Of a stretch of DNA of 64,000 nt, positions 11,600-23,534 are shown piece by piece (within the stretch, counting starts at the first letter, position 1; each line of letters starts with the position of its first letter). Source of the stretch: Heterocephalus glaber (taxonomy: Eukaryota; Chordata; Mammalia; Rodentia; Bathyergidae); contig NW_004624784.1 in assembly GCF_000247695.1 (NCBI RefSeq), forward strand, positions 8,069,629 to 8,133,628, in the 5' to 3' direction. Position numbers and translations under genes: made by a program. The notes below the pieces were generated by a model. It saw only the letters and a program-made list of their open reading frames with translations. It was not told where the DNA came from and made no database searches.

Positions 11600-12030
11600 G
11601 GGCAGTGTGGTGTGTCAGAGAGGAGCACAGACTCCGGGGTTCAACTCCCTGATCTACCACTTTCTGGCTATGACTTCAGGCAGCTTATCGGCCACTTTTG
11701 GACTCCATCTCCTCTTCTATAAAACAGGCACAGCAAAGTCTTTGTAGATATGGAGGGGTGGAGGGGTGGAGGGGTCGAAGGGAGGGCAGGGGAATGGGGA
11801 AAAAATAAGAACTAAGATGGATTATGCAAAGGTACAAATTTCCAACGATGAATGTCATTATATTGTATACTTAAATGTACCAATAAAATTAATTTTTAAA
11901 AAATAGGCATGACAACAATCATACCCACATACTGGTTTGTTTTAAGGATAAAATTAGTTAATTGTTGTAATGCACTTAAACCATGTCTGTTGCATATAAT
12001 TTATACAACAGTTCACTGAATACCAGAACT
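11600..12030 (+). mobile_element. MIR SINE, interrupted by an L1 3' end
   Basis: The left half carries 'gttcaactccctgatctacc' and 'cagcttatcggccacttttg'. The right half carries 'ataggcatgacaacaatcat' and 'gttttaaggataaaattagt'. Both parts are in MIR sense order and are separated by the L1 fragment at 11735-11900. Confidence 0.7.
11735..11900 (+). mobile_element. L1 3'-end fragment, dimeric-tail family, truncated
   Basis: The sequence runs 'aaagtctttgtagatatgg', three repeats of tggagggg, 'gggaaaaaataagaactaag', 'caacgatgaatgtcattata' and 'gtaccaataaaattaattt'. It matches the second monomer of the copies at 32.7 and 56.4 kb. The flanks resemble each other (aaaacaggca and aaaataggca), an eroded target duplication in the host MIR. 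Confidence 0.85.
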
Positions 12031-12955
12031 AGTGTCACATTCAATCATAAATCACATTGGAAGGATTATAGCCCAGGTAGCTAAAAATAATAAAGGAATT
12101 TCCAATCTATAGCTTGTATCTTTAGAACCATTGAAGTGACTATAATTTGTAACTTCTAGTAGTTTTTATATTTACAATCCTCTTGTTCCACATTTCTCTG
12201 TATTCTTTTATTTCACAGCTCCTTCTACCAATTCAGGCCTCAGGCTTTGCCTGCAGCTCTGGTTTTCTCTTCCCTTCTCTGGTGGCCATGAGACTGCATC
12301 CCACATATCTTCTATTACTAACTGTACCTGGAAACTGAGAGGGCCCCAGCAGTGCCAATTTGCAATCTGTGGCAGCCTTTGCACAGAGTCCAAGTGTTCA
12401 CAGCTGTTCTGACCAATGACCGAGTGCTGCTTGCATTCAGAGCTGGTGTTCCTGGAAGACAGGCACCTCCTTGTCAATCACCTTGGCTCAAGGAGTCCCC
12501 AGGACTTGCTGAACCTTCCTTAGACTGCATGGCATGGCATACTACTCTAAGCACTTCCATTCAGTCTTTCTTCTCTAGGGAAAGATCTGTGCTGTGGTCT
12601 GACTGCTCACCCTGGCTTTCCCAGCACCCTCCCTGTTACCTTCCCTGAAGGAATTTCCTTAACAAAATCTAAACACGTTTAATACCATCTTGATGTTTAC
12701 TTCTCAGAGGATCGGCTCATCTCCTTTCTTCCTCTTCATTCTTTATATGGATCAACTCAGTCTCTAAGTCCTTGCTTGGCCTCCCTCACATTAATTTAGC
12801 ATCACTAAGGTGAAGAAACAGATGGTCTTAGAGAGCTAGAATAGATGAGAAACTGAGTAGAGATGGCACTGTCTTACTCAAGTATCAGGGGAAGACCTCA
12901 TTGGAAATATTTACTCTCCAGTACATTTTACCCTAGAACTAGGAACACCAAAAAA
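12031..12955. other. Unassigned sequence
   Basis: No feature supported. Opposed frames at 12208-12648 overlap and show no domain. Confidence 0.45.
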
Positions 12956-12959
12956 CACT

Positions 12960-13150
12960 GTTAGTTTGTTCTGTGTGCTAAAGACTGAGCTGAGAATTTT
13001 AGCTGCATTATTCACTGAATATTCACCACAGTGTGGTGCAGCAGACATTATTATTCATGTTTTGCAAATGACGAGAGTGAAGGAGTTAATTATTGACCAA
13101 GATCCTATAACTGATGTATATTTGGCAGAGCCAGTGTTGAACACTGCCGG
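12960..13150 (-). mobile_element. MIR SINE, reverse
   Basis: 'gtgctaaagactgagctgag', 'cattattattcatgttttgc' and 'gcagagccagtgttgaacac' lie in antisense MIR order. The start of the 168-codon plus-strand frame here (12966-13472) is therefore repeat-derived. Confidence 0.65.
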
Positions 13151-13685
13151 TCTGCTCCAAGTGCCCATGACCTCATTGAACATGCTCTGGCCTGCAGCAA
13201 AGGCAAGAGCAGCCTCTGGGGCTGTGGAACTGAAAGGTACCAGAGGGATAGGCACCCAGACTGCAGCCTGGGGATGGCCCACTCCACCATTTGGATGGGG
13301 GAGAACCTGGGCTCAGGGTGTGGGCATTGTTGCCCATAAGGAGTGTGGCATCTCTGAAGGCGGGGGGACAAAGAGGGAGGAGGGTACACGGAACTGGGGA
13401 GGTGGTGGGAAAGAGGCAGAGACACTTCTGGAGCACATTCGATGTCATCCTGAATTAGATCATAAAAAGTAAGTGCTTTTTAAAAGCAGTTTTGCTCAGC
13501 AGGGTATGTGCTGTCAAGTTGCCTTGTGATTCAGAGGCTCTGCTCCTCACAACCTGTTTGGGAAGTGGGGGTGAGGCTACTGCTGTGGGGAACAATGGCT
13601 CAACTTCTCTGTTGTCTGCTACAGGTTGAAGTAACCCAACCATGGATCAAGCCCAGCCCCAACACCTTAGCGTCTTAGTCTGGGT
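13151..13685. other. Unassigned G-rich sequence
   Basis: G-rich plus strand at 13345-13415 with several GGG runs. No exon recognised. Confidence 0.4.
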
Positions 13686-13689
13686 GTGC

Positions 13690-13905
13690 TCAGCTCTCAC
13701 AATAGGCTGGAGCTGGGCTCAGATCCCAGCAGAGTCACCACCCACACACTATGTGACCTAAGAAGAGTCACTGGGCATCTCTTAGCCATATAAGTTTTAC
13801 CTCCTCAATATAGAAAGGATACTAGTAGCTTGGCATTAGGTTGTTGTGAAGATTAAATGAAATAATCTGTATCACAGCATCTGGTATATAATAAACACTC
13901 AAAAG
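13690..13905 (+). mobile_element. MIR SINE, sense
   Basis: 'gctgggctcagatcccagca', 'gtgacctaagaagagtcact', 'aggttgttgtgaagattaaa' and 'gcatctggtatataataaac' span almost the whole MIR consensus in order. Confidence 0.85.
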
Positions 13906-15035
13906 TACTCGCTTTTTAAAAAAATTTTTCTACTATTTACTATTTTCATTATCAGCACTTGCCTGGGTGATTAAAGGTTGAGACTTCAAAGAGAAAGGAA
14001 AGAGGGTCATGTTTCCTTCCAGGGAGTGACAGAGAAGGATACTGCTTCCCAGTATTGAGTTCCTCCTCTTCTTCTTGGGTCACCCTTGTCATAGAGTGGA
14101 GCTGTGTGGGGACTTATGGCAGGTGGAATGTGGGCAGGAGTGACATACTCCACTTCTGGACCCAGCACATCAAAACCTCTCATGTGTGTCCCTCCTACAT
14201 CTTCTCTTTTGTTCTTGCAGTGACTGTACTGGAGATGGCAGTGCTGAGGGTGTTACAGTCTGGGCTTCTGGGTGCCTGCAAGGAGGACAGTCCTCCCGCC
14301 CACCACTGCTGACTCTTGTGGCCTGCCTTTTGTTAGCTCTAAGAATTGGAGGTTGGCTGTCATAGCACTCAGCCCACCCTGAGTTTTACGTTCAGCCAAA
14401 CCACAGTGATTTTGGAACTGTCTGTGGCTTTAGACTATTTGGAAGTTGCATGAAATGAAGGAGTGACAGGAGGGATTCTCAGTTCAGGCATTCAGGACGT
14501 CTCACTGCTCCTTAATATGCAGTTAAGGACCCCCTCCCCACAAGGGAACTTTTGAGATCTAGGAGCCAGCTGTCCTGAAGAAGCTATCAGAAGGGCCTGG
14601 AGACAATGCCTGGTCCCCAATTCTTGGGGCCTCAAGCTCTCGCCCAGCCTAAGTAACTCCAGAAACACTGGGTCAGCATTTTAGGGAAAGAGCGAGGTCA
14701 CTGAGGCTCCATCCAGATCATGTGAGTGCCCAGAGAGACTGAGCATGTCTATGCCAGCGTGTGTGGGCTGGGGCTAAGTTGCTTTGCAAATATTTATTTG
14801 TAGATGTTTTTTCTTAAACAGCTGTCAGAGAAGATGTAGCCAGGGAAAGCTGCAACTAATCTCTGTATTTCTGGGAGTCAGCAGCCTGTGCACCAGTTTG
14901 TATCCCCTGCAGTGAAGGCTGATGACAAACAAATCTAATTTGGATGCAGTGTTCAGAACCAAGGCCAGGAAGGGAAATGTGTAGAGTCCACATCATTCCT
15001 TCTGAGCACAGTAGAAGGATGGCTAGATCACAGAC
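13906..15035. other. Unassigned sequence with one strong splice-acceptor-like site
   Basis: A pyrimidine tract, 'cctacatcttctcttttgtt' followed by 'cttgcag', ends at 14220. It could precede a small exon, but no partner donor or coding support is clear. The 14755-14960 part is AT-mixed, repeat-free and could be a conserved non-coding element. Confidence 0.35.
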
Positions 15036-15039
15036 CCGG

Positions 15040-15240
15040 GGACCACACTACCTAGGTCAGAATCTTGCTACCACCTGCTGGTTATGTGCTCCTGGGCCAG
15101 CTATTTAATCTCTCTGTGCCCTTGGATCCTTATCTGCAAATTGAGAATAATGACAATTTAGGGCTTTTAAACAATCAAATAAATTAATATATGTGGCATC
15201 CTTAGAATTGTGACTGGCACACAGTAAGCACACAGTTCTT
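15040..15240 (+). mobile_element. MIR SINE, sense
   Basis: 'ctaggtcagaatcttgctac', 'tgggccagctatttaatctc' and 'gactggcacacagtaagcac' follow MIR order. Confidence 0.85.
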
Positions 15241-16565
15241 ATCTGTAGCCTGAGAAGTCAGAATCAAAGCTGCTGCTTTTGTTGGGGGCTGCATAGAGAG
15301 AATAGAGTTAGTATTGCTCCTGTACCTATGTCCCCTTCTGGACCACATTCCAAGTATTTAGAATCCAGGACTCAAGCAGATCTGAACTACCTTTCAAGGT
15401 TTGTAGAAGTTTCTACCCTGGGTCCACACTTCCTGGGGTAGAACTCAGCATTATATGCAAACCCCTAACCTTGAAGGTTGGAGTGGCTGCTGAGGGAGCT
15501 GGAGAAGGACAGATAGAGCTTGAACTTGGGGTGTGAGGCCCAGATGGTATGGAATCAGAGATGTGGGCAGAAGGGGACTGGATGGGAAGCCTCTGTCCCT
15601 TTCACTTTAACCTTTGTCAATTTTAGAGTAGGATCTTCGTATGGATATATTGTTAGGCATCCCTCTATCTCCCAGTCTCTATCAGCACGCTTGGCTGACT
15701 ATAGTCCTGATGGGGAGACAAGGAAGGGACCCTGTCACTGGTGTCCTTAGTTAACTAGAACAGATGAGCAAAGGCTGAGCACACAGCACACTCCAGCCAG
15801 CTCGCGTGGACTCACCAGCAGTCCTGATGGTGAGGACTCCTTGAGGTCTCCAAGAACAGGAGCTTCAGGCATTCAGAGCCAGCTCTTCACCCTTGGCAGG
15901 GCTGAGCTCAACTCTCCTGTCTTCCTAGCCAGACACCAAAATGATCTGCCAGTGACCCTGGGCTCTGAAACTCAAGCTCTCAGAGCCCCAAAGGCAGCCT
16001 GTTAGTTTAGGTTTTTGGATTTCAAGGAGCACACCCTCAAATCAGGGTTCATCAGGTTACGCAGTTTGTGGTCTGGATGCACATGGGGATGAGAACACTA
16101 GCCACAAGCCAGACTGCCAAGATATTCTGGAGCAGATGAACAGGCTGAAAGAGCAGGGCTAAGGTGAGAGAGGCATGGAGGGGCCTGAGAGCTGAAAGCC
16201 CTTCTGTCCCAAGAAGTGCTAGAATTCAGGCAGTGCTCTAGGACATAGTCCTAATGCAGCTTGCCCCTCTGCATGCATTTGCCTTGCTCTAAATCTGTCC
16301 ACTTCTCTTCTGCTGCCAACTGGTTTTCTTGATTTCTGCTCTGTCTGACTTCTCTCTGTCTCATGTCTCCTGCTTGCTCAGAACTTTGGGCCACTCATAG
16401 CCACTCAAGCTGCCCTACCCAGCTTTTTTTCACCTCACGTGCCTTTATCTTCTGTGTTCACTGCTAATTTCCCTGTTCTTTCCATATTGCTCCAAGTCAT
16501 TACTCTTGGGAAAAAATTACAATGCCAGGCCAACTCCTTGGCCACTGGCCAGTCTGTAGATAGGC
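15241..16565. other. Unassigned sequence
   Basis: No RNA gene, repeat or coding exon recognised. Confidence 0.45.
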
Positions 16566-16570
16566 TACTT

Positions 16571-16710
16571 GTTACAAGTGTTCCCTCAAATTCATGTGTT
16601 GGAAACTTAATCTCCAATGCAATAGTGCTGAAAGGTGGAACCTGTAAGATACGGTAAGGTTCTGAGGTATCTTCCTCACAAATGAGTTAATGACATTGTT
16701 GTAGGAGTGG

Positions 16711-16753
<43 letters not shown>

Positions 16754-17022
16754 TACTAGGGATTGAACTCAGGACCTTGCTCTTGTGAGGCAGGCGCAAT
16801 GCCATTGAGCTAAATCCCTGGTCCAGGAGTGGATTTTGTACAAAGCAACTAGCTTCTGCCCTGTCATAGTCACTGCATGCAGGAAGAAGACACTCACCAG
16901 ATGTAGCCTCCCAACTTGGCCTTTCTAACATTCAGAACTGTAGCAAATAAATCTCTGTTTTTTTATAAAATATCTAGTCTCAGGTGTACTATTGTAGTGG
17001 CACAAACCAGACTAAAACACTA
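16571..17022 (+). mobile_element. MaLR-type LTR, interrupted by a SINE
   Basis: The left part has 'tcatgtgttggaaacttaat' and 'gtgctgaaaggtggaacctg'. The right part has 'tttctaacattcagaactgt', 'agcaaataaatctctgtt' and 'gactaaaacac'. Removing the SINE at 16718-16824 and one copy of its duplication restores a contiguous LTR. Confidence 0.85.
16703..16839 (-). mobile_element. tRNA-derived SINE with (CA)n tail and 15-bp TSD
   Basis: In SINE sense: 'ccagggatttagctcaatgg', 'gcgcctgcctcacaagagca', then 'gagttcaatccctagtacc' and a long (CA)n tail, seen as (TG)n at 16716-16753. The target duplication is exact: aggagtggattttgt at 16703-16717 and 16825-16839. The insertion lies inside the MaLR LTR and is therefore younger. 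Confidence 0.93.
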
Positions 17023-17485
17023 CCCTGTGTCAGTTGACGGGGGTTACATGATATAGGAGATGGCTGCAAGATATAGCAAATGCCACAAGAAATCTGTCTA
17101 GAACATTGTAGGAGGGAGTCTGGAGGCCAGATCTTCCCAGGGTTCGTGTCCTTGCCTCTCTGTTCTGCTCTCTCTTCTGTCAGTGTCTCCCAGTCTAACC
17201 ACAGGGCACGGAAGCAGGGATATCAAGGAGAAGACAAGTGAGACACTGTCAATTCATGTAAAGTTTGAGTCGCTAAACCTGTCTCCCTGTATCCCTTCTC
17301 CTCTTTTTCTTTACATTCATCCCTGAATTGAAGCACTTGTTTTTACTTAACTTCTTTATAAAAAAAATAAAATCAATAATATTCCCACACATATTTGATA
17401 AGTAGCTACTATAGTGAAGTTCTACTCAGCCCCGGAATTTGACCTGAAGTTGGTAGAAAACCAGAGAATGTGAATATTTATTACA
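17023..17485. other. Unassigned sequence
   Basis: Nothing recognised. Confidence 0.45.
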
Positions 17486-17489
17486 GGTT

Positions 17490-17720
17490 ATGTTTTACTA
17501 TTTACTTTCATATACAACATCTTATTTGATGTTATCAACATCAAAGTACAGCTGGCAGGGAACTTATTACCTTCATACTCATTTTTTTTCTTTCTTTCTT
17601 TTTTTCTCATCCTAATCATTTTATGGATGAAGAAACTGAAGTTCAGGGAGATCTGGTGACTTGCTTAAGGCCTCTCAGGGACCAATACAGAACTCAGTAT
17701 TTGATTTTGGATGGCAATGC
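17490..17720 (-). mobile_element. MIR SINE, reverse
   Basis: 'atcttatttgatgttatcaa', 'tttatggatgaagaaactga' and 'gacttgcttaaggcctctca' are in antisense MIR order. A TTTC-rich tract at about 17582-17610 interrupts it. Confidence 0.8.
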
Positions 17721-18845
17721 CTCCCTCATGGGACTCTATAGCATCCCTTGTCTGCTTTGTGGCTAGTGCCTTTAACTCTGTTGCATGTATTATCACACAC
17801 ATGATCTTCACTGACAATCCTGTTTGACCTCAGATTCCCAAGAGGTAGCATCTCTTCCTGGATGGTTATGGAACTAAGGTGTCTTTTCCCAGTGCTGATT
17901 TCTTAGACTAAGCCATAACTTCTTTCCAATACCCAGAGAATGAATAATGAATGTCTTTTCTTCTCTCCCTGTACCCTTCACTCTGCTCTTCCCTGTCTAT
18001 GGCACTGGACTCTGGATCTACCATTTTAGGTCTCTGGGGAATTGCCACCATTTCTTCTACACATCTGAGGCCTGCACTTGTCAGGAGCCACTGTTAAGTT
18101 TCACAGTGGCACTTTCATGCCTGTATAGTTTGCTCATATACATTCCTATCTAGCCAAAAGTCATTCCTAAACTCTAAGGCTGCTGAGCTGGCCTGGTCTC
18201 ACACTCCCAGGCAGCAGGTGGATCAGGACTGTCCCTGAGTTTACTCCAAGCATCTAGGATGGAATCTATGTCTATAGCTGGTCAGTGAAATGATGGGATT
18301 TTCTGAGTTAGGAGCAACTTATGGATCAAGAACAAACTAGAATCTGAGCCAGGTTCTGGATGAGATGACAGGAAATTTTTATTTAATTGCTTTATATGAT
18401 CAGGAAGAAAATATAAAGGAGGAAGCTGGAGCTCAGCTTGCCATGGAGTGAAGAAAGTGGGTGGAGAAGTTCATCCTTAATCAGAGCCTGGTGGGAAGCC
18501 AGGAAAGCTGCATCTTTAGCTGATTGCTTCTCTAATGGTTACAGAGATAAAGAAAATTATGCAGCAAAAGTGTGAGCTGAGTGCATGTATGTGTTTGCCA
18601 TCCTGTGACTGATGTTGCTTTTGCATCTCCTAATGCCAGACATTCCAGGTTCCCAAGTATTACCAGGTTTTCCTTCTAACTCAACACCTCCTCCATGACA
18701 TTTGTGAGGATAAATAAAATACAGGTTGATGTCTCTGTGGTGTAACTGGTCACTGTGAATGTTCCCAGTTGGTAGGAGTTTCTGCTCTAAGTGGTCATCC
18801 AGGGACCCAGATTCCTCCCATCTTGTTTCTCTAGCATTTTCTAAG
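17721..18845. other. Unassigned sequence
   Basis: No repeat or exon assigned. The minus-strand 117-codon frame (18557-18910) runs into the hairpin element and has no recognised domain. Confidence 0.45.
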
Positions 18846-18906
18846 CAGTGATTCTCAAACTTGGCTACACCTTGAGTCCAATGGCAGCCAAGTTTGAGAA
18901 TCACTG
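18846..18906. mobile_element. Minimal hAT-type palindrome: perfect 21-bp TIRs, 19-bp loop
   Basis: The arms at 18846-18866 and 18886-18906 are exact reverse complements. Each starts at the hAT-like CAGTGATTCTCAAACTTGG terminus seen in old non-autonomous hAT families. Only 19 bp separate them, so the interior is almost entirely deleted. The flanking octamers do not clearly match. If transcribed, the 61-base hairpin would be miRNA-precursor-like in size. Confidence 0.8.
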
Positions 18907-19170
18907 TCATGAGGCGTCTTTCTCATCTACATGATTGAAACTTGATCACAGACACATATACACTGGCCTGAAAAATTACATGTGTAGTTTCCACTGTCAT
19001 TCTATTGGTGAGAATTTAGTCATGGTATGTAAGTCCTAATTAACCCTATGTGATAGGAGCTGAGATCCTTATTAAAATGAATCCAAAGGAGGGGCACTTA
19101 ATACAGCTTTGAAAATCAGAAAAGTTATCCTGGAGGCCACGACCTTTGATAGACACATATGACTTTGGGG
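18907..19170. other. Unassigned sequence
   Basis: Nothing recognised. Confidence 0.4.
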
Positions 19171-19174
19171 TAGC

Positions 19175-19320
19175 TTAGTTTATACATCTGATTAACTTCT
19201 TGCCTTTTCTATTCATCCACAAAATGGAGCTAATAACTTTGTTGTAAGGATTACGCAAGGTGTTACAGTACTTAGCACAATGCCTACCCATAGTCAGCAC
19301 TGAATAAATATAAACTATTC
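19175..19320 (+). mobile_element. MIR SINE, sense
   Basis: 'ccacaaaatggagctaataa', 'ttgtaaggattacgcaaggt' and 'acttagcacaatgcctaccc' match the MIR 3' two-thirds. Confidence 0.85.
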
Positions 19321-20850
19321 TGTCAGTTATTTTCTGGGATAAATGACTGAGGAGATTGTAAGACTTTATGAGGCCAAGACACAGCCATGTCTGGGGCTAG
19401 ATCTCAGCTTTTTTTCTTCAATTGTGAACATGATGCACCAGCCTAATACAGCTGCCTGGCAAAAGCTCCAGCTGATGCTGCTGATGGTGGTGTGTACCTG
19501 CACATACAGGTAGGGGTAAAAGAACCTAGTCATTTAAGAAGGAAGAAAGCACAATGTTGTCTAGAATTCTGTCCTTTGCCCAGAACCTGCCAACAGAGAT
19601 TGTCTGGCTAGGCTTGCCTGCTGCCTCTCTGGCTTCTGGCTCCAAGGGTACTGTGGTCCCTCAGAGGCAGGCAGGGGCAGAACAGCAACATACTCTGCCC
19701 TCATGCCTGCAGGAGGCATAGCTGAAGTTAGCTGTTTTCCCCCAGTTCTGGCTTCATTTTCAGTAAGACTCAATGTTCAACTTCTACAAAATCCCTTCTC
19801 CCTACCTCCTCCCTCTCTGCCTCAGGCAAATGTGCCTCTATATTTCCTATGCTTCATCTGTGCTGTGCTCCAGAACTTGCCTCCTTCCTGCAGAGCCCCT
19901 GGGTCTAGCAGTGTCCTTCTGCTCTCAGTTCTGTCTCAGCTCTAGGATTTCTCTGCCTTTTTTCACTGAAGTGAAAGTAAATAGTATGTACCAGTATTAT
20001 ACATGAAGAAGGCTCAGGTACACAGTGGGAGAGGGCAGATTGGGGATCACTCCCTGAGCTCTAAGAGCAGAAATAGGAATTCCTGGAGACCCCCCTCCCC
20101 ACAGCACCTGGGGCAAGGTGCAGAGGAGACCCACCAGCTGAGTAGCTAGAAATTTCCCTGCAGGGTCTGCAGGGATCAATTTCTGGCAAAGCACTCACAA
20201 GACTGGGAGGAACCTCACTTCAAACCTAGGCCAGTTTTCTGTTCACCAGAACTGCTTTTGTTAAATATTTTTAGAGGCAGCAAGAAGGTCTGGCATTCTC
20301 AGACTCTGTAGCTCTGATACCTAAGACGATGGTTTCTCCTCCGCTGCTCTCTTCTTCCTCTTCAGAGCTGTAGTTGTCATTGCACTGGTAATAGCCACAG
20401 ATGTATTAGCAGCTCTCTTCTCCGTCAAAACACCTTCTCTCCAGCTCTCTCCCTCTCAAACACCTGCCTGTCGACCCCTTTCAGAGAGTTCTGTTCAAAG
20501 ATTCACAAACTAAAGGAGAAGGAACATGTGGGTCCTACGAAGACAGACAATTTATCTCCGTCTGTCACAGCACTCACCACACCAAATAAAGAATACAAAT
20601 TAGGTTTCCTCTTGCCATCTGTGGTCACAGCAACTATCTCTGTGAGGGAGAGCAAAGGAGAGGAGAGGCAGAGGGGACAAGGCTGGATGGGCTGGAGGCC
20701 ACCTGTATACTTGCTGTGGATTTCTTATGTAGCTGCACGTGATCACAAAATCTACTCAAATTTTCCAGCTGAGGATTACATCTCCCTTATAAAATGACCT
20801 GGGTTAGAAATTTCTGTTGGTGAGGAGGGAATTGTGGATAAAATGAGCAA
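19321..20850. other. Unassigned sequence
   Basis: No gene or repeat supported. Short opposed frames at 19561-20194 overlap and lack domains. Confidence 0.45.
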
Positions 20851-20854
20851 TAAA

Positions 20855-21090
20855 GCAACACCTGCCCTCATGGAGCTCAGAGCCTGATGGAGGAGAGCAG
20901 CACATAACATAAACTGTGCTCTTCGTGGAGGCTTATGGTATCAGGTGGTGGAGGCATGCGAGCCAGGAAAGAGTCAGAGGAATTTCCTCAAAGAACGTGG
21001 CCATCAAGCTGAAGCTTGAGGATGAAGCGAGATGATGATGAGGCAGAGTGCCTGTTCACAAAACCAGCGGGGTGGGATGCTGAGCAGTCT
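20855..21090 (+). mobile_element. L2 fragment
   Basis: 'cctgccctcatggagctcag' followed by 'gaggaatttcctcaaagaac' and 'catcaagctgaagcttgagg' follows the L2 order (start of gain, filter, body) that I know from mammalian L2 copies. Confidence 0.65.
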
Positions 21091-21635
21091 GGAGTGGGGA
21101 GAATGTTAGGACGATTGTAGCTATTTAGGTAGCAGGTAATGGTGGCCTGGGCCAGGTAAATGGCAAAGGGATTGGAAAAACAAGAAGAAAGTAACAGGTT
21201 TTTAAGAAGTCAAATTAATAAGACTTGGTGAGTGGTTGGGGATAAGGAACAAGAGAGGAAGGTCCAGGTTTGTGGCTTGAACAGTAGTGTAGGTGACTGA
21301 GTTTTTGAGTCAAGGGGTACAGTGTGGGGCAGGGTTGGGGAGGGAGCAGGCTAGGGTCACAAGTGGTTCTTTCCATTTGGGTCACCTGCCTGTGGCCAGC
21401 CTAGTGCAACTGGTGAGTGGTCAATAAGATGAATAAACACCAAGACAACTTGGCTGTGTGAGAGGCAGGCATGGGGACAGCTAATGTGTACCTGGGATTC
21501 TGTAAGTCTGTACCAGAGCTCTCTTCTGACCCTGACTGTCTCTGACATCCCAAGTCAAGGCCAGGTGCCTCTCCTGGTGCTCCCATGGTTCTCTCACTTC
21601 ATTGCTGTAGGCCCATTTGGGTTTAGTGATCTGTT
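21091..21635. other. Unassigned sequence
   Basis: Three overlapping minus-strand frames (21357-21678) conflict with one another. No coding support. Confidence 0.4.
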
Positions 21636-21639
21636 TCCC

Positions 21640-22460
21640 TAGATGACTACAAGCTCTACAGAGCCAAAGACTATGCATCTGGTTTGTTGTCTATCACAAA
21701 GCTCTTACTAATGAATTTCTGAATGAGTGAGTGTGTAAATGAAGGAATGAGTGATCTTGTCCATGGGATGTATCTTTCAGAGGGCAGAAATTAGATCAAA
21801 GGTACCATCATCCTATCTCTTGCACTGCTCCAAGTGTTTCCTAATTAGCCTCTTTGCCCCCATTCTTAGCCATCATCAATCTGCTTTCCATACAATAGCC
21901 ACAGATCTTTTTAACTGTAAGTGGGATCATATGACCATCTACTTCAAACCTCTCCAGGCTTTTCACAGGCCAGCCATAAAAATGAAACTACCTAACAGAG
22001 CCTATCGGGATGTTTGGGCACTGGTCCCACCCACTTCTCAGCCACCCCCAACCTTGTTCATTCAGCTCTTACCACACAGTAGCTTTCCCATATTCCAGCC
22101 TTTATGTGCAAACATGTACAACTTGTATGTGTGCACAAATTTGACTACATTTGTGTGAAAGGACAGTGTATATACTGTTCATTTCTGCCTAGAAAAAATC
22201 TTTCCCCTCTCTTTGCTGGGTTCATCTTTCAAGTTTTTGCTGGTCCCACATGCTGGGGTGTTCCCCCACACCAGCACCCATCCCTTTCTTTCTTCATTTC
22301 CTTTTCCTTCTTAAAGGTATCATAGAGATGAATATATCATGTATCTGTTTACTTGTTCAAAGCTTGCCAATCTCTTGTACCGTGGGCTCCATATCTACCT
22401 AAAGCTTGTCACCCTGTCTGGCACAAACTCGGGACTCACAAAGCTTCGAAGCATGAACAT
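21640..22460. mobile_element. L2-type fragments (several pieces)
   Basis: Recognisable pieces are a gtgaatgaatga-like end near 21720-21750, 'taagtgggatcatatgacca' with 'caaacctctccaggctttt' at 21918-21964, and 'accgtgggctccatatctac' with 'ccctgtctggcacaaactcg' at 22379-22434. All belong to old, widely dispersed L2-like sequence. Exact boundaries and orientation are not resolved. Confidence 0.5.
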
Positions 22461-23530
22461 GTATGTCAGTTCAGGTGCAGGGAGGGAAAGAGGCCATGTC
22501 AGTCCTGCAGAGTTAGAGAGACAGAAGCTCTGCCAGGTCAGGTAGAGTAAGGAGAGGGAGACCTTCAGTTACCATGCAGCCATGAAGTCACGCATGTGTA
22601 CACCTAGACATTGTATCTGGTGTGCTGGAGCTACACCAGATCATGGTGACTCAACCAGGGACAACACAGGCAAGACCCCTGGATTCTGAAATTTAGATTT
22701 TAATATCAACAGGAATGATACAGATAATAAACACATAAACACATGGACAAAATCATTAATACATAAGAAGAAAATAAACGGTGCCGTGTAGAAGAATACT
22801 AGTTGGAGGTGTCAGAGTGGAGCTTTGCTGGCTTTGGTGTCTAGGGCCTACATGGAAGGCACAGCTGAGTGTCTCCTGCCCTCAGTTGACAGGACTTCTC
22901 ATAAAGCAGAATGCAGATGAAGGTATAGCAGACCTGACCTCAGCCAAGGGGTCCAGAATCCTTGGGCTGCTTCTTTCTCTGAGTTGTCTGTCTGGGACAG
23001 AGGCTGGGGCTGAGGTTAAATTGCAAGAGAAAGTGGCAGTTTCACACCCCCATCTCTTTACTCTTTACCCCTTTTCACTCCTTTGTGACATAGTAAGAAA
23101 GGATACTTTTAGATTACTATAAAGGCAAGAGGTTCTCCAAATCAGAGGAAGACATTTTGTACATTTTGTAAATTTTGACAAAAGAACCAAAACTGACAAG
23201 CAGGCAGATCTGTTGGGCAGACTATAAAACACTGTGCCCCAGCCCTCCATCTCCCTTTCCCTGTCACCCCCTTGCCTGCCACCTCTGGGGACAACTATAT
23301 TGCAGAGGTTTCTATGCCCCTCCACCCCTCTATGGGGAGGAGGGAGCAGGAGAGAAGCCCAGGAAGGCAAGAAGATGTGAAGAGAGAGAGCCACTTCACA
23401 GCCAATGCTGTAGTAGGGGCCGCTGGATCAGAGCTCAAGGTACATACCCTTTCTGGGCTTGGGTTTCCTTCCTTGACGCTAGGGCTGCTGGTACACATGG
23501 CAAGTGACAATCAAGCCCTTCCAGGCACTG
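22461..23530. other. Unassigned sequence
   Basis: No repeat or exon recognised. Antiparallel frames at 23065-23553 overlap in several phases and are treated as spurious. Confidence 0.45.
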
Positions 23531-23534
23531 GTGT

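Noticed and set aside
12966..13472. 168-codon plus-strand frame
   Set aside because: The first third is antisense MIR and the rest is G-rich sequence with no domain. No splice or promoter context.
16572..16931. 119-codon frame with a Thr-His run
   Set aside because: It is the antisense of a MaLR LTR, SINE and TG repeat.
21751..22158. 135-codon plus-strand frame
   Set aside because: It coincides with an L2-like fragment.
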